Shown one piece after another: positions 13,496 through 22,600 of a stretch of DNA of 33,747 nt. Below the pieces are notes generated by a model. That model was not told the DNA's origin. It made no database searches and saw nothing but the letters and a program-made list of their open reading frames with translations. Every line of letters starts with the position of its first letter. The stretch's first letter is position 1. Both the position numbers and the translations under genes were made by a program. Source of the stretch: Thermoanaerobaculales bacterium (GTDB lineage: Bacteria; Acidobacteriota; Thermoanaerobaculia; Thermoanaerobaculales; Sulfomarinibacteraceae); assembly GCA_029287235.1 (NCBI GenBank), contig JARFRM010000276.1, forward strand, positions 1 through 33,747. Reading direction: 5' to 3'.

Positions 13496-15475
13496 CTATC
13501 GCGAGAGGACGAACTCGGCCGTATCGCGTCGGATGTCGATCCCACCCAGGACGACATCCGGTCCGGTCAGGTCGACCACCACCCACAGTTCGGGAGGGCG
13601 GCGTTCTTCGTGGAGTCCGCTCCTGACCGTGGTCACCTCGGATGTCAGGGATTCCAGGGTGTAGGGGCGGAACTGACTCTGAATTCCCCTGATTCGGATC
13701 AGCACTCTGGGAGGCGACGAAAGGGGTTCCATGGAAATGACCCCGTCCTCCAGGCTGCCGTTGCCGCGAATCCTGATCACCGTCCCACGAGGACCGGGTT
13801 CGACGTCGATGGAGGTCACGGCATCGGCCTTGGCCAGTTCGACCGCGGGTGGCGGGATCGTCGGCTGGGGCTCAGGCTCCGTCACCGTTTCCGGAGTAAC
13901 CCCCGGCTCAACGTCGGATTCACCTGTCCCGGCCTCTTCCACCGGGTCTGCCTCGCCTGACTGGAACTCCGACGACGGCTCGGCGGAGAGATCCGGACTT
14001 TCGTTGGGGTCCGTATCGGGCTGTGGTTCGGGGGGAACGCTCTCGAACTCACCGGAATCGTCGACCGCTGATGCGTCGACGGCCGCGATCAACGGCTCCT
14101 GTGATGGTTCGGCCCTTCGGCTCTGGTACCACTCGTTGATCCGGGGCCACAGAAAACCGCCGGCCACGGCGAGCACCAGAACCGCCGCGAGACCCAGCGG
14201 CCAAAGTCGACGCCGTCTGACGGGTTCTTCGCCGTCGTAGATGTCAGCGGGAACCGTGACCTCGTCCCGTCCCTCGTCGGGAAGGACCGGGGTTGTGTCG
14301 GGTTCGTCGTCGAGTTCCGGCAGGCTGACGTCAAAGGCCGGACTACCCAAACCCCCGCTCACGACATCCTCGATGGTCTCGGGCCCTGAGTCGAAATCCG
14401 CCGGTGTCGGGAAATCCTCCGGTTCGGGCGGCAGCGCCGGCTCCTTCTCCTCTGCCGGTTCCTTGATGGCATCAAAACTCATCCCGAGAGAACGTTCCAC
14501 ATCGGCCGCCGCGTCGTCGGGCAGATCGATCACGGCTTCCTCGATGACATCACTCCCATCGATCGCAAGATCCAACGGCTGTTGTTCCGGTTGAGCCGGA
14601 GGCTCTATCTCGTCCGACCAGTCAAGCGTCGGTGGTTCGCCCACAACTTCCACCTCAGCTCCTGAGTTGCCCACAACCTCGATCTCGGCAACGTCCTCAA
14701 CCTCGGCTCCTGCGTCGCTCAGACCCTCGATTTCGGCAACGTCCTCCACCTCGGCTGCTGCGTCGCTCACGACCTCTGCATCTTCAGCTCGCCTCATCTC
14801 CGAGCCCGCGATCTTCTGCAGCTCCTCCTCGACCAGGGGAACCGAGGTTTTCGACAGAATCGCAAAGCCCTGGGCCTCCTCCGGTGTCTGGACACGATCA
14901 TCATCGGCCTGGGGGGGTGAGGCATTCTCGGCATCGGTTTTGGCCGTCGCATCGCTCAGCGCCTGCAACGCCTCCGCCTGGATGTTCGGCCCGCTGCGCC
15001 GAACGGTCAATCGATAGCCCTCGTCCAGTGTTTCGGGTGCCGGAGCGGGTGCGCCCTCGAGCGCATCGGTGGGAAAATCCGTGGGATCCGGGCGGACATC
15101 AAAATCAAAGGACGCCCCGCCGGCGTCCAGGTGGTCCTGTACCAGTTGCTCGACGAGTTCCTGATTCTGGGGCGACAGGGTCACAAAACGAAGGGCCATA
15201 CCGGGAGCGCCGTCGCTCACCGTATCGGCGCTTCGCACCCACTCCACCACCGCCGTGCCCTCGAGAAAGATGAACTCCTCCGGAAGAATGACACGGAATC
15301 GCACGACCGAACCCGGACTCAGCGGTTCGCCGGTATCGATATACAGGCCGTCCTTTGAGAGATTCGGAGAGAACTCGGCCTGGAATCTCCGCATGCTCTC
15401 GAAGTTGAGGTCGATCTCAATCAGGTCATCACCATCCGGGATGTTGCCGCCAAACCCGCTGTAGTCGTCCATCAT
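13496..15475 (-). CDS. PilZ-like domain, acidic linker, TM helix, AMIN-like domain protein
   Basis: 659 residues. Residues ~10-110 resemble the Myxococcus-type PilZ variant: PNLSKDGLYIDTGEPLSPG gives N-x-S-x-x-G, followed by FLEGTAVVEWVRS. The RxxxR half of the c-di-GMP site is not visible, so binding is uncertain. A long acidic Ala/Glu/Pro/Val linker (~150-425) contains near-repeats such as AGAEVEDVAEIE. Then comes a basic-flanked membrane helix, RRRRLWPLGLAAVLVLAVAG. A second acidic Pro/Glu linker leads to a C-terminal ~105-residue beta-rich domain (VTSIDVEPGPRGTVIRIRG to the end) resembling the AMIN domain of PilQ and amidases. The topology implies cytoplasmic PilZ and periplasmic AMIN, joining an intracellular signal to the cell wall or a secretin. 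The start is ATG 15475 or 15472; AAGGAG lies 13 bases upstream. No pil genes adjoin. Confidence 0.75.
   Translation of the reverse strand: MMDDYSGFGGNIPDGDDLIEIDLNFESMRRFQAEFSPNLSKDGLYIDTGEPLSPGSVVRFRVILPEEFIFLEGTAVVEWVRSADTVSDGAPGMALRFVTLSPQNQELVEQLVQDHLDAGGASFDFDVRPDPTDFPTDALEGAPAPAPETLDEGYRLTVRRSGPNIQAEALQALSDATAKTDAENASPPQADDDRVQTPEEAQGFAILSKTSVPLVEEELQKIAGSEMRRAEDAEVVSDAAAEVEDVAEIEGLSDAGAEVEDVAEIEVVGNSGAEVEVVGEPPTLDWSDEIEPPAQPEQQPLDLAIDGSDVIEEAVIDLPDDAAADVERSLGMSFDAIKEPAEEKEPALPPEPEDFPTPADFDSGPETIEDVVSGGLGSPAFDVSLPELDDEPDTTPVLPDEGRDEVTVPADIYDGEEPVRRRRLWPLGLAAVLVLAVAGGFLWPRINEWYQSRRAEPSQEPLIAAVDASAVDDSGEFESVPPEPQPDTDPNESPDLSAEPSSEFQSGEADPVEEAGTGESDVEPGVTPETVTEPEPQPTIPPPAVELAKADAVTSIDVEPGPRGTVIRIRGNGSLEDGVISMEPLSSPPRVLIRIRGIQSQFRPYTLESLTSEVTTVRSGLHEERRPPELWVVVDLTGPDVVLGGIDIRRDTAEFVLSR
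14642..14775. repeat. Degenerate in-frame tandem repeats in the PilZ-AMIN linker
   Basis: Several copies of a ~42-54-base unit, sharing ctcggcaacgtcctc or tttcggcaacgtcctc and cctgcgtcgctcagac-like words, encode repeated (A/S)EVEDVAEIE on the minus strand. Copy number is likely to vary between strains by slippage. Confidence 0.6.
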
Positions 15476-15500
15476 CTTCGTTAATCCGCTCCTTGTCTTA

Positions 15501-15529
15501 AAGATACCAGGTCTGAGCGGCGTCTCGAA
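15501..15529 (-). promoter_or_regulatory. Candidate promoter for the PilZ-AMIN gene
   Basis: On the minus strand an extended -10, TGG-TATCTT (box at 15506-15501), lies 17 bases downstream of TTCGAG (15529-15524). The start codon is about 25 bases further. The extended -10 is the main support; the -35 is weak. Confidence 0.35.
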
Positions 15530-15608
15530 CAAAGGACTCGCCGGTATGAAGATCGAAGACCGCAACCTCGGACTCGGCCGGCGCACCGGGTGATGCTAGG
15601 GTTGGCCG

Positions 15609-16340
15609 GTGTGGAGGACCGTTCTCATCACCGTCGTCACCGCGCTCGCCGCGGCCTCGCTCCCCGCGTCCACCGATCCCCCGTTTTCCAGGGTCACGGT
15701 CTACGACGGGATGCTCACCATGTCCCTTCCGGGCGATTGGCAGGAAATCGACGCCGTGCTCCTCGAAGATCTCACCATGTGGGCCGCCGATGCTACCGCC
15801 GGCCGCCTGGTGGAGATCTACCAGCACGGATTCCGCCCCCGCCATTCGGGACCCGATCCACTGTTGCCCGCCATCCTTGTCCAGATTCGTGAGAGCGGCC
15901 GCCAGAGATATGGCAGCTTTCTCCATCTCAAACCACTCGATGAGTTCCAGAGCGACACGAACAAGACCTTTCCGGCAGGCCTCCGGCCGTTGGTCATGGG
16001 TGTTGCAGTCGACAACCTCGATTTCGATTCATCGATCCACTGCCTTCGTCTCGAACACAGCCTCGATCTCAAGTTCAAGGGACGGGTGACCGTCCTGACT
16101 GCCGCGTTTCTCACCGAACGAGGTTTCGTCACCCTCCGATATGCCGATCGGGAAAAACGGATGGATGAGGGCAGGCTCCGTTTCAACAAGATCGTCCACA
16201 GCGTAAGCCTCGCACCCGAGATCGCCTATCGCCCCAAGCTGAGCGATCGCTGGCCGGGATTTCCCTTCTTCCTCGCTGCGGCGCTGATGGCCGGGGTTCT
16301 CGTGGCGTACCTCGTTCACCGCAAACACTCATCCTCGTGA
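15609..16340 (+). CDS. Unknown exported protein with C-terminal membrane anchor
   Basis: 243 residues, not recognised. The N-terminus (WRTVLITVVTALAAASLPAS) reads as a Sec signal peptide. The body begins with a beta strand pattern (FSRVTVYDGMLTMSLPGDW) common to small envelope proteins. The C-terminus has a hydrophobic helix (FPFFLAAALMAGVLVAYLV) followed by HRKHSSS, so the bulk should lie outside the cytoplasmic membrane with a short basic tail inside. GTG start after aggg. Its stop overlaps the GTG of the helicase gene by four bases, so the two are translationally coupled, although a functional link between an envelope protein and a helicase is not obvious. The gene is divergent from the PilZ-AMIN gene across ~130 bases. 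Confidence 0.7.
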   Translation: MWRTVLITVVTALAAASLPASTDPPFSRVTVYDGMLTMSLPGDWQEIDAVLLEDLTMWAADATAGRLVEIYQHGFRPRHSGPDPLLPAILVQIRESGRQRYGSFLHLKPLDEFQSDTNKTFPAGLRPLVMGVAVDNLDFDSSIHCLRLEHSLDLKFKGRVTVLTAAFLTERGFVTLRYADREKRMDEGRLRFNKIVHSVSLAPEIAYRPKLSDRWPGFPFFLAAALMAGVLVAYLVHRKHSSS

Positions 16341-18733
16341 CGATTTCCATCGATCTCGACCGCCGTACCGTCACCGCCGGCGTCGGAGACCTACTCGGCG
16401 AGGCCTCGACCCGCGCCATCGGCCTCAGCGGCAGTGGGCTCTCTCGCCTGTGGATCGGATCCGAACTTCATCGGAGGGTGCAAGCCGATCTCGAGGCCAC
16501 CGAAAAGGGATATCGATCAGAGGTTCCCGTCGAGCTCGAGATCCAGGTCGACGGCTGGACCGTCCAACTCGTCGGCCGAGCCGACGGAGTGGTCTTCGAC
16601 GGAGAGCGCCCGGTTCGAGTGGATGAAATCAAGACCCTCCACTTCGCCGTCGATCTCCATCAGCTCTACGTGGAAGAACGTCTCGACCGCTTCCGCCGTC
16701 AGGCCACCCTCTACGCCTTCATGCTCACCACGGACGAACCACCGCCCGCGGTCCGTCTCATCCTGGTCGACGTGGTTTCCACCGAGGAGCAGGAGGAGGA
16801 TGTCCAATGGTCCCCGGACGAAGTCAGAACGTGGCTTCGGCAACAGATTCACCGATTGGTTGCCCGCGAGCAGCGAAGGCTCAATCGGCTTGCCGAACTT
16901 CGGAGAGCTGCAGACCTCATCCCATTTCCCCACGACGAAATGCGCCCCGCTCAGAAACCGATCGGCGACGAGGTCATGGACGCCCTCGAGTCCAACCGTC
17001 ACCTTCTGATCCGTGCCCCCACCGGGTGCGGCAAGACTGCCGCCGTTCTCCACCCGGCCCTTCGAGCGGCTTTGTCCCAGGGTCATCGCCTCTTCTTTCT
17101 CACCGCCAAGACCCTTCAACAGAAGATCGCGGTTGACACCGCCCGCGCCATGCAGGACGGTCTGTTTCGCAGCCTCCAGTTACGGGCCAAGGGAAAGATG
17201 TGCGCCAACACTGAGATGATCTGCCACGAGGAGTTCTGCCCCTACGCCAAGGAGTACGGCATCAAGCTTGTTCGTACCCAACTCATCGAGTCTCTCCTCG
17301 CCGACCGCGACCACCAGGACCCGGATGAGGTCTTCGACGCCGCCCGCAACGACGAAGTCTGCCCCTTCGAGGTCAGCCTCGATCTGCTGCCCCACATCGA
17401 TCTGGTCGTCTGCGACTACAACTACGTCTTCGACCCGGTGATCGGCCTCGGGGCGGTGCTCCACGAGGGTGCCCTGCGCAACGCGGTGCTGGTGATCGAC
17501 GAGGCCCACAATCTCGTTGACCGGAGCCGCGAGTACTACTCCCCCACCATCACCTCCGACCAGATCGACCGTACCCTCGAGCATCTCGCCACCCGCTCCA
17601 ACGCGGTCTTCGAGAACCTCGCCGCCCTGGTCCGAGAGCTCTCAGACTATGTCACGACCACGGTCGAGGCGGCCTTCGAGGAGGAGCAGCGCGGCGACGA
17701 GGCCCAGACCTCTTTCGACGCCCACACCGTCTCGGATCTCCGCATCGCCTTCGACGGGGCCATCTTGTCGTACTTTCTCTACAAACGGGAGCAGGAGCTG
17801 TGGATCGCAGATGACCCGATCCTCGATCTCTTTTTCGCCCTCACCCACTTCCATCGCGTGCTCTCCCTCGGCGGCTCCGAGTTTGTTCACCTCGCACGCC
17901 GCGACAAAGACGGCACGGTCGGTCTCCGGCTTTTCTGCCTCGATGCGGCCCGATTCGTCGGCGAGATCATCGATGAGTCCGCGGGTGTCATCGCCATGTC
18001 GGCGACGCTGGAACCCTTCGATTTCTATCGCGATCTCCTGGGTTTCGACTCCCACCGTTGTTCGTCACTCTATGTCCCGTCGCCGTTCCCCGCCGAGAAC
18101 CGTCTGGTGATGGCGATCGACGACGTCGACACGACCTGGCGCCGACGTCGGGCCCACTACGATCGCATCGCATCGTGGATCAGCCGCCTCTCCCATCCCC
18201 GGGGCAACGTTCTCGCCCTCTTTCCCAGCTATGTCTTTCTCAACGCCATCCACGACCGGTTGCACATGCCTCGGCACCGGATTCTCGTTCAACATTCCGG
18301 CAGTAGCGACTCCGAGCAGCGGCAGATCCTGGAGTCCCTCCAAAGCGATCAGCCCCATCTCCTGCTGGCGGTACTGGGAGGGATCTTCGCCGAGGGAGTC
18401 GACTATCCCGGGCGAATGCTGTCCCAGGTCGTCGTAGTGTCGCCCGGACTCCCCCAGTTCAACCTGGAGCGTGAGCTCCTCAAGGCCTATTATCAGGAGA
18501 CCTACGAGCACGGCTTCGGCTACGCCTACCTCATCCCCGGAATGACCCGGGTGGTTCAGGCCGCCGGACGGCTCATCCGTTCCGACACCGACCGCGGCGT
18601 CATCACCTTTGTCGGCAAGAGGTTCCTCGACTCCCGCTACGCGCGCCTGCTGCCCGAAGAGTGGGTCGACGAAGATCCGAGCTCGCTGCTCCACCCCGAT
18701 CCCGAGGAAGCCGTGAGGGACTTCTTCGACTAG
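16337..18733 (+). CDS. Rad3/XPD/DinG-type Fe-S DNA helicase with N-terminal PD-(D/E)XK-like domain
   Basis: 798 residues. The helicase part starts near residue 205: Walker A RAPTGCGKTAAV (~228), motif Ia FFLTAKTLQQ, an Fe-S domain with cysteines in MCANTEMICHEEFC and EVCPFEVS (four Cys, as in XPD/DinG), the DEAH box VLVIDEAHN, IAMSATLEP, and motif VI VVQAAGRLIRSD. This is a 5'-3' superfamily 2 helicase for repair or structured DNA. The first ~170 residues contain GRADGVVFDG and VRVDEIKT with a following Q-x-x-x-Y (RRQATLYAFML), the pattern of a RecB/Cas4-like nuclease: D in GRAD, E and K in DEIK, and Q in the last helix. The protein may therefore cut as well as unwind. GTG start overlaps the upstream stop (GTGA). 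Lhr is encoded about 0.9 kb downstream. Confidence 0.88.
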   Translation: MTISIDLDRRTVTAGVGDLLGEASTRAIGLSGSGLSRLWIGSELHRRVQADLEATEKGYRSEVPVELEIQVDGWTVQLVGRADGVVFDGERPVRVDEIKTLHFAVDLHQLYVEERLDRFRRQATLYAFMLTTDEPPPAVRLILVDVVSTEEQEEDVQWSPDEVRTWLRQQIHRLVAREQRRLNRLAELRRAADLIPFPHDEMRPAQKPIGDEVMDALESNRHLLIRAPTGCGKTAAVLHPALRAALSQGHRLFFLTAKTLQQKIAVDTARAMQDGLFRSLQLRAKGKMCANTEMICHEEFCPYAKEYGIKLVRTQLIESLLADRDHQDPDEVFDAARNDEVCPFEVSLDLLPHIDLVVCDYNYVFDPVIGLGAVLHEGALRNAVLVIDEAHNLVDRSREYYSPTITSDQIDRTLEHLATRSNAVFENLAALVRELSDYVTTTVEAAFEEEQRGDEAQTSFDAHTVSDLRIAFDGAILSYFLYKREQELWIADDPILDLFFALTHFHRVLSLGGSEFVHLARRDKDGTVGLRLFCLDAARFVGEIIDESAGVIAMSATLEPFDFYRDLLGFDSHRCSSLYVPSPFPAENRLVMAIDDVDTTWRRRRAHYDRIASWISRLSHPRGNVLALFPSYVFLNAIHDRLHMPRHRILVQHSGSSDSEQRQILESLQSDQPHLLLAVLGGIFAEGVDYPGRMLSQVVVVSPGLPQFNLERELLKAYYQETYEHGFGYAYLIPGMTRVVQAAGRLIRSDTDRGVITFVGKRFLDSRYARLLPEEWVDEDPSSLLHPDPEEAVRDFFD

Positions 18734-18736
18734 ACG

Positions 18737-19080
18737 AAGCACCACCGCAAGGGCACTAAGGGCGCAAAGACCATCGCAAAGGTCATCGAAATGAACCACA
18801 AAGCATCGCATCATTGATTTGGAGATACTGACTTCAAGGCAATCTAACTTCCGTTGAAGAGCCAAACAACCTGCGAGGGTATCAATGAGCAGGCAAGATG
18901 CCTGCTCCACAATCAGGCTGTTGTGTTGTGGGGTAGGCATCTTGCCTGCCCTTCAGAATCGCTCAGGCCCCGTATCCGTTTCCACGAAGTCAGCCAACGC
19001 CGAAGTTCAGTGTTGCCGACTCAATCATAGCGACGTTCTTTGCGATGGTCTTTGCGTGCTTTGCGATCTTCGCGTTTCAA
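18737..19080. repeat. Long palindromic interspersed repeat, copy A
   Basis: The region after the helicase stop is one large imperfect inverted repeat. The outer arm 18763-18781 (19 bases, beginning cgcaaagaccatcgc) is exactly complementary to 19038-19056. An inner pair, around gcaggcaagatgcctgctcc (18889-18908), pairs imperfectly with 18928-18951. Copy B at 25.3-26.0 kb has the same order of parts: agactccgttgaag-like, then gagcaggcaagatgcctgc, then ggcatc-tgcctgcccttcag, then a tttgcg-rich arm. The 19081-19223 stretch holds further degenerate words of this kind (ctctgtgtctccgtgcctct at ~19159) and no gene. Nothing suggests a protein; the role is unknown. Confidence 0.75.
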
Positions 19081-19223
19081 ATCTGTCGTCCACGGGCCGA
19101 GGATGATGTGCCGAAGGCCACTCGTGCATGGTCGTCTGCCTTCTGCCCTCTGTGTCTCCGTGCCTCTGTGGTTCACTGTTTCCCACCCGACAGGGGCTTC
19201 CGGCACGGTTTGCCGCGGGCCGC

Positions 19224-19229
19224 TATACT
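19224..19229 (+). promoter_or_regulatory. -10 box giving a possibly leaderless mRNA
   Basis: TATACT matches the -10 consensus at five of six positions. The ATG of the next gene begins seven bases after its last base, exactly where transcription should start. There is no Shine-Dalgarno sequence at usable spacing (only agg directly abutting), so translation may begin at the 5' end. The -35 region is poor. Confidence 0.4.
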
Positions 19230-19235
19230 TCAGGT

Positions 19236-19658
19236 ATGGACACACGAACCCTCTGCATCGTCGGGATCCTCGGTTTCGCGTTCGTGGGGGTTCTGAACTC
19301 CCTCTGGTTCGGGCTCGAACTCAAGCGTTTTGTTGACCGGACTCCGGTTTTGGCCTCTCGTCTCGATATGATGCGATTCAAGAAAGTCGTGGCCCACCAG
19401 ATGTACGCAGCCCTCGTTCAGCTCGTGGTGCTGTCTGCACCGATCGTGATCTTCGCCGCCGGAATCATGTTCAAGGTCCTGGGCGGGACCGACTTTCTCT
19501 TCATCATCATTCCGTCCGTCGTCATCCTGGTCCTCGCCGGCATCACACGAAGATGGGAAACACGGGCGAAGACCATTCCCGCAGCGGACCCCGAGATCGA
19601 GGCGGAGCGCAACACCATCGTCCACACCTGGCTCCGTAAACCCTTGCCCGACTGGTGA
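19236..19658 (+). CDS. Small integral membrane protein of unknown function
   Basis: 140 residues. Hydrophobic helices are at ~5-27 (IVGILGFAFVGVLNSLWFGL), ~58-80 (ALVQLVVLSAPIVIFAAGI) and ~86-103 (LFIIIPSVVILVLAGI), with a soluble C-terminal tail (ITRRWETRAKTIPAADPEIE onward). The charge pattern puts the tail in the cytoplasm. No family is recognised. The start is ATG 19236, because the longer frame to 19128 runs through degenerate repeat sequence. The stop overlaps the GTG of lhr by four bases, so the two are translationally coupled. This arrangement recalls the upstream envelope-protein/helicase pair, also joined by a GTGA overlap. Confidence 0.7.
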   Translation: MDTRTLCIVGILGFAFVGVLNSLWFGLELKRFVDRTPVLASRLDMMRFKKVVAHQMYAALVQLVVLSAPIVIFAAGIMFKVLGGTDFLFIIIPSVVILVLAGITRRWETRAKTIPAADPEIEAERNTIVHTWLRKPLPDW

Positions 19659-22600
19659 CAATCGGTACGAGCTTCTCGCCTCCTGTTGCCGAGTGGTTCG
19701 GTTCGCGCTACGGTGCGCCAACCGATGTCCAGGCGCAGGCCTGGCCCAGGATCGCGGCCGGCGAACACGTTCTGCTCACAGCCCCCACCGGCAGCGGCAA
19801 GACCTTCGCCGCTTTTCTGTGGTCCCTCGACCGCTTGCTGACCGGTGAGTGGGAAGCCGGCGGAACCCGGGTCCTCTATGTTTCACCTCTGAAAGCGCTC
19901 GGAAACGACATCCGCCGCAACCTCACCGAACCGATGGCCGAGATCGGTGAGTATTTCGCCTCCGTGGCTCAGCCCATGACCGCCGTTCGGGTCGAGAGCC
20001 GCACCGGCGACACACCTCAGAGCGCCCGCCGTAGGATGCAGCGTTCGCCGCCCGAGATCCTCATCACCACACCAGAGACCCTCAACATTCTCCTGACGTC
20101 CAAGAGCGGACGTCGTCTGCTGACCGGGCTGCGCTGCGTCATCCTCGACGAGGTCCACGCCGTTGCCGCCGGTAAACGCGGGGTCCACCTCATCACCGCG
20201 GTCGAACGATTGACCATGCTCAGCGGCGAGATCCAGCGGATCGCTCTTTCGGCCACCGTCCGCCCCCTCGATCGAATGGCCAGGTGGGTAGGCGGCTTCA
20301 CTACCGAAGGCAGGCCCGACGACCCGACCTACCATCCCCGGCGGGTCTCGGTGATCGCCAGCCATGCACCCAAAGCCACCCGCCTGGAGGTGGTGCTTCC
20401 TTCCAGGGAGACCGAGACCGAGAAACGTGAGCCCGACGCCTTCTGGACCTCCTTCGGCCGGCAGCTCCGGACCTCGATCGTACACAACCGATCAACCCTG
20501 ATCTTCGGAAACGCCCGCCGATCGGTAGAGAAGATCACCCGATTCATCAACGAAGCGGCCCCCGAGCGGCTCGCTTACTCGCATCACGGCGCACTTTCGC
20601 GTGAAATCCGAACCGTGGTCGAGCAGCGCCTCAAAGACGGCGAGCTCAAGGCCATCGTCGCCACCAGCTCGCTCGAGCTCGGCATCGACATCGGCGCAAT
20701 CGACGAGGTCGTCATGGTCCAGACACCACCTTCGGTGGCCTCCACCATGCAACGGCTGGGTCGATCGGGCCACGGGGTCGGTGAAACCAGCAGGGGCCGC
20801 CTGATGCCCCTGCTCGGTCGAGATCTCCTCGAGGCGGCGGTGGTGGCCCGGTGTGTCATCGAAGGAGAGATCGAGGAACTCGAACCCATCACCGGCGCCC
20901 TCGATGTCCTCGCTCAGGTGCTCCTGTCCATGATCGTGGCTGATGACTGGCGATCGGATGAACTCTTCGCGACGATCAAGACATCTGACCCCTACCATCG
21001 TCTTCCCCGCCACCACTTCGATCTGGTCCTTCAGATGCTTGCGGGCCGTTTCGCCAGCAGCAGGATCCGCAGCCTCCGGCCCCTGGTGAGCATCGACGCC
21101 GTGGACGGAACGATCCGCGCCCGCCCCGGAGTCGAGCGGCTGATCTATCTCTCGGGGGGAACGATCCCGGACCGCGGTTACTACCAGTTGCGGATCGAGG
21201 GCAGCGGCGCCCTGCTCGGTGAGCTCGACGAGGAGTTTGTCTGGGAGCGCTCGGTGGGAGACACCTTCACCCTCGGGGTTCAGACCTGGCGGGTCGAGAG
21301 AATCACCCACAACGACGTCCATGTCTCGCCGACAAACGCGAGATCGGCCATGGCGCCGTTCTGGCGGGCCGAGGAGTTCGACCGTTCGAGCTTTGTCTCC
21401 GAACGAATGGCCGATCTCCTTGAAGAGATCGAATATCGCCTCGACGATGAATCTCTGGTGGCCGAGCTGGAAGGAACCCACCATTTACAGAACGCGGCCG
21501 GCGAATCGCTCATCCGCCATCTCAAGGATCAACGCGCCGCCACCGGCTGTCTCCCCCATCGTCACCGGATCCTCATCGAGCACACCTCGCCACCGGCGGG
21601 GCGGGGCAACCACCGTCAAATGGTCCTCCACACCCTGTGGGGCGGTCGGGTCAATCGTCCCTTCGCCACCGCCCTGGCGGCGGCATGGGAGAAACGCTAC
21701 GGGATGCGTCCCGAGGTGGTCCACGGGGCCGACTGCGTGGTGGTGGTCTACCCGACAACGGTGGAGGTCGAGAGCCCGTTCTCACTGGTGCGGGTCGGCG
21801 AGCTCGAGGACCTCCTGCGACGGGCCGTCGAACAAACCGGGTTCTTCGGCGCCCGCTTCCGAGAGGCTGCCGGCCGCGCCCTGCTTCTCACCAAGGCGGG
21901 CCGGGGCAGGCGAATCCCGCTCTGGGTCAACCGTCAGCGGGCCAAGGAGCTCCTCGAGGCTGTCCGCGATCACGGCGACTTCCCTCTCGTCCTCGAGGCG
22001 TGGCGCAGCTGCCTCCAGGACGAGTACGAGCTCGAGGTCCTCCGTCGACGACTCGACGAGGTGGCCGACGGCCGCGTGACCGTGCGCCACGTGCGGACCG
22101 AAACACCATCGCCCTTCACCGCCCAGGTCGCGTGGAAACAGACCAACGAGTTGATGTACGAGGATGATGTCCCCACGACCAGGGCCGGGGCCGACCCGGA
22201 TCTGGTCCGGGAGATGGCGCTTTCGTCGCACCTTCGACCACGGGTGCCGGCCGTTCTGGCGAGCGATCTCACAGACCGCCTGCAACGACTCGCTCCGGGC
22301 TGGCCGCCCCGAGACACCTCCGAGCTTCTCGAGTGGCTCAAAGAACGACTGCTCGTGCCGGAGTCTGAGTGGAGGGCCCTGCTCGATGCCATCCGCCGGG
22401 ATCACGAACTCGAAGCGACGGAGATCCTTGAAGGCCTCGCCCACCGAGCGCTCGTGATCGAGGCAGCCGAGGACTCGGAGGAGCGTCTTGTCTGTTCGGT
22501 CGAGATGCTGCCCCGCATCGAAGCGGCCCTCGACCGCGTGATTTCAGACGACGACATCGTGTCCGTCATCGACGACGGATCGACGGGCGCCGCCATCGAG

